From NCBI RefSeq assembly GCF_000425445.1, contig NZ_KE384377.1:1027420-1091419 (forward strand): DNA of 64,000 bases, read 5' to 3'. How positions within the stretch are numbered: the stretch's first letter is position 1; each line of letters starts with the position of its first letter. This document shows positions 62,330-64,000 of the stretch, one piece after another. The stretch is from Flavobacterium denitrificans DSM 15936. Lineage in GTDB: Bacteria > Bacteroidota > Bacteroidia > Flavobacteriales > Flavobacteriaceae. A program made the position numbers and the translations under genes. The notes under the pieces were generated by a model. That model worked only from the letters and a program-made list of their open reading frames with translations. It did no database searches and was not told where the DNA came from.

Positions 62330-63631
62330 ATGCGAAAATTTATTTCAGCAATTACTTTTTTTACATTATTTCAAACCTATGCCCAAGATGACAAAGCTGT
62401 AAGTTGGATTAACGAAAATGCAATCAAAATTGAAGATGCAAATCCAAATACGAATCTTACGATATTTAGTAATAATGTACCTCAAAAGTTTGCCGATGCA
62501 AAAGTTTTCGGATTTGGAGAAACTACTCACCAAGGAAAAGAATTTTTCAATATAAAAGCTAAATTCTTTAAATATTTGGTAGAAACCCAAAATATCAAAG
62601 TGTTTATTATGGAGGATTCATATACCTCTGAAGCTGCAATAAATGAATGGATTAGTGGTGGAAAGGGAAACGCAGCAACTATTGCCTACAATTTTAGCAT
62701 CGGATTTTGGAATTGCAAAGAAGTGGTCAATCTTTTGGAATGGATGAGAAATTACAACCTTGGCAAAAGCAAGGACGACCAAATTCGCTTTTATAGTATG
62801 GACATTCAAAACGTTAAAAAAATAAATCAGGAAATACGAAATTTAGTAACAAAATATAATATTCCTGTGAGTGAAGAACTTCTTTTAGTAGCTGATAGTT
62901 GTGCAGAAAAAAAAGTTGATTACACTGGTAAAACTGATTGGGCTGATATCCAAACTCCAAAGCTAAATGAAATTGAAAGTATTTTACTCGATTTTAGAAA
63001 AAAAATTGAACCCGAGAATGTCGATGAATTCAATTCAGCAATAAGAGCTTTAAATTATTTATCCCAATATACTTACTACGTTCAAAATCCCTTAAGTAAA
63101 GTTAGAGATTTAAAAATGTTTGAAAATGTAAAATGGATAGTAGAAAATAAATCAAAAAATGGGAAAGCGTTTATTTGGGCTCACAATGCGCATATTGACT
63201 ATAAAGGATTTGATAATCCTGGTAGAAAAAACAGCGTTGATAATTTAGGAAAACATTTGAAAGAATATTATAAAAACGATTATTATAGTGTTGGATTTGA
63301 TTTTGGTATAGGTACGCAAGCGGGTTATTTTTCTGATAAAGATGAAAAACCAAGATGGAGAAAAGTTGAATTCAATAAGCCATTTGCTAAAACTTATGCT
63401 GAAACATTTTTTGAAGCTAAGGACGAAATTTACTTTATTGATATGTCTACAGCACTAAATAGCAGTTCCTCAGATTTCTTCCAAAAGAAATCTAAACAAG
63501 TATTTGCAGGTGGTGGAGGTTTCGATCCTAAAAAAAATCATTTGTATCAAAAAAAGCTTTCAGAAATGTTTGATGGATTAATCTTTGTAAAAAGTATTTC
63601 ACTTCCGACTAATAATTTGATTGCGAAATAA
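62330..63631 (+). CDS. secreted erythromycin-esterase-like protein
   Basis: 433 residues with a signal peptide (RKFISAITFFTLFQTYAQ). EreA/B-family motifs are GFGETTHQGKEFFNIKAKFFKYL (about 62-85), EDSYTSEAAINEWI, and FIWAHNAHIDYK (about 280), with the conserved His and Glu residues of the family. Whether it opens macrolide lactones is unproven; many family members have unknown substrates. Export suggests action in the periplasm or outside. It is followed by a terminator and the tRNA remnant. Confidence 0.88.
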   Translation: MRKFISAITFFTLFQTYAQDDKAVSWINENAIKIEDANPNTNLTIFSNNVPQKFADAKVFGFGETTHQGKEFFNIKAKFFKYLVETQNIKVFIMEDSYTSEAAINEWISGGKGNAATIAYNFSIGFWNCKEVVNLLEWMRNYNLGKSKDDQIRFYSMDIQNVKKINQEIRNLVTKYNIPVSEELLLVADSCAEKKVDYTGKTDWADIQTPKLNEIESILLDFRKKIEPENVDEFNSAIRALNYLSQYTYYVQNPLSKVRDLKMFENVKWIVENKSKNGKAFIWAHNAHIDYKGFDNPGRKNSVDNLGKHLKEYYKNDYYSVGFDFGIGTQAGYFSDKDEKPRWRKVEFNKPFAKTYAETFFEAKDEIYFIDMSTALNSSSSDFFQKKSKQVFAGGGGFDPKKNHLYQKKLSEMFDGLIFVKSISLPTNNLIAK

Positions 63632-63640
63632 ACATAAAAA

Positions 63641-63670
63641 AAACTCCTAAATTTCTTAAGGAGTTTCTTT
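63641..63670 (+). terminator. terminator after esterase-like gene
   Basis: AAACTCCTAA pairs with TTAAGGAGTTT around a short loop, followed by CTTT. It is weaker than others in T content. Confidence 0.7.
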
Positions 63671-63671
63671 G

Positions 63672-63750
63672 TGGGCGATGAGGGGTTCGAACCCCCGACC
63701 ACTTCCGATGAAAAATCGGAATGCTCTGATCCAGCTGAGCTAATCTTTGC
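63672..63750 (-). pseudogene. tRNA gene remnant fused to GIY-YIG gene end
   Basis: On the minus strand there is an intact T arm (GGGGG, TTCGAAC, CCCTC), D arm (GCTC...GAGC) and 3' acceptor strand ATCGCCC. The 5' acceptor should read GGGCGAT but is CAAAGAT, so only three inner pairs remain. The anticodon arm TTCCGA/TCGGAA has a 7-nt loop TTTTTCA, or a 9-nt loop with a 5-bp stem; either way the anticodon would be TTT, with an unusual pyrimidine at position 37. The GIY-YIG stop codon lies inside (T8-A9-G10 of the tRNA). A functional tRNA is unlikely. Confidence 0.7.
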
Positions 63751-63991
63751 TTTTAATTAACTCCTGGAGTTTAATTTTACTTTTCCAAGATTTGATCTGT
63801 AATTCTCTTTTATGGGCTAATTCCTTAGTTTCATATTTTTCAGTATAAGTGATCTTCCAATCATTTACGTTTCCTGTAAAACCTTTGCTTTTTTGATTAT
63901 GCCTGATAAGTCTTTCTTCTAAATTAGAAGTAAATCCAATGTAGAATTTATTCTTGCTTTCGCTAAATAAAATATAAACTATAAAATTCAT
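63740..63991 (-). CDS. GIY-YIG endonuclease-family protein
   Basis: 83 residues, a single URI/GIY-YIG domain: VYILFSESKNKFYIGFTSNLEERLIRHN (the GIY-YIG motif with catalytic Tyr and Arg) followed by WKITYTEKYETKELAHKRELQIKSWKSKIKL with the metal-binding Glu. Such short proteins are related to homing endonucleases and often stand alone near tRNA or rRNA genes in Bacteroidota. It ends KSKD-stop, with the stop formed by tRNA-derived sequence. It is complete up to 9 bp from the window end. Confidence 0.88.
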   Translation of the reverse strand: MNFIVYILFSESKNKFYIGFTSNLEERLIRHNQKSKGFTGNVNDWKITYTEKYETKELAHKRELQIKSWKSKIKLQELIKSKD

Positions 63992-64000
63992 AAAAGTATA

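Noticed and set aside
63672..63750. Functional tRNA-Lys(TTT)
   Set aside because: Four of seven acceptor pairs are missing and the anticodon loop is abnormal.

Overview
The window looks like chromosomal DNA from a Flavobacterium-like member of the Bacteroidota. It is AT-rich, start codons sit in A-rich stretches without a Shine-Dalgarno sequence, promoter-like TAnnTTTG (-7) boxes occur, and the gene families match that group: class II IlvC, a fused E1 alpha/beta dehydrogenase, long signal peptidase I, and Bacteroidota-type lipoproteins. No rRNA genes, CRISPR arrays, complete insertion sequences or prophages were seen.

Region 1 (1-6962) is a histidine operon in the order hisD-C-B-H-A-F-I, with hisG presumably just outside the left edge. 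Every intercistronic gap, which in many bacteria is closed or overlapping, holds an AT-rich palindrome built from 7-9 bp tandem units, mostly a different unit at each junction. Region 2 (7142-10592) has a secreted M1 peptidase and a convergent conserved helical protein, separated by a long REP-like palindrome that recurs at 37034-37133. Region 3 (10742-19317) is branched-chain amino acid synthesis: leuA (catalytic part only), leuB, then ilvD-ilvB-ilvN-ilvC. A 24-codon leader peptide that is half Ile/Val and a terminator/antiterminator pair lie before ilvD, giving a textbook transcription attenuator. leuCD are not here.

Region 4 (19480-24002) is an acetate-activation locus. acs is intact except for an in-frame amber codon at position 410. 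It faces an operon of a cNMP/CBS/DUF294 protein and a DnaQ-like exonuclease that has lost catalytic residues. Region 5 (24619-34318) carries an MFS drug-type exporter, NDH-2, a DEAD-box RNA helicase, a RadD-like helicase, an MscS-type channel and small proteins. Region 6 (34404-46869) carries a Crp/Fnr regulator with a quinone-oxidoreductase-like gene, a DUF885 lipoprotein, the fused E1 enzyme, an IPNS-like oxygenase, an eIF1/SUI1 protein, a nucleoside phosphorylase and a string of small enzymes on the plus strand.

Region 7 (47045-56213) has a secreted Ntn-hydrolase, a GT2 glycosyltransferase, a second Crp/Fnr-oxidoreductase pair (with an SDR), and a chromate module: ChrA, an outer-membrane-like protein, and an unusual fusion of a ChrB-type domain to an AraC DNA-binding domain. 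Region 8 (56404-64000) is mostly envelope and secreted proteins (PQQ-propeller, signal peptidase I, metallopeptidases, erythromycin-esterase-like). It ends in a GIY-YIG nuclease gene whose stop codon lies inside a damaged tRNA gene; a decayed piece of a second GIY-YIG gene lies 1.7 kb away.

The strongest leads are the ilv attenuator, the acs amber codon, the ChrB-AraC fusion, the GIY-YIG/tRNA chimera and the heptad palindromes at all his junctions. All assignments come from reading the sequence and from family knowledge; no database search was run.
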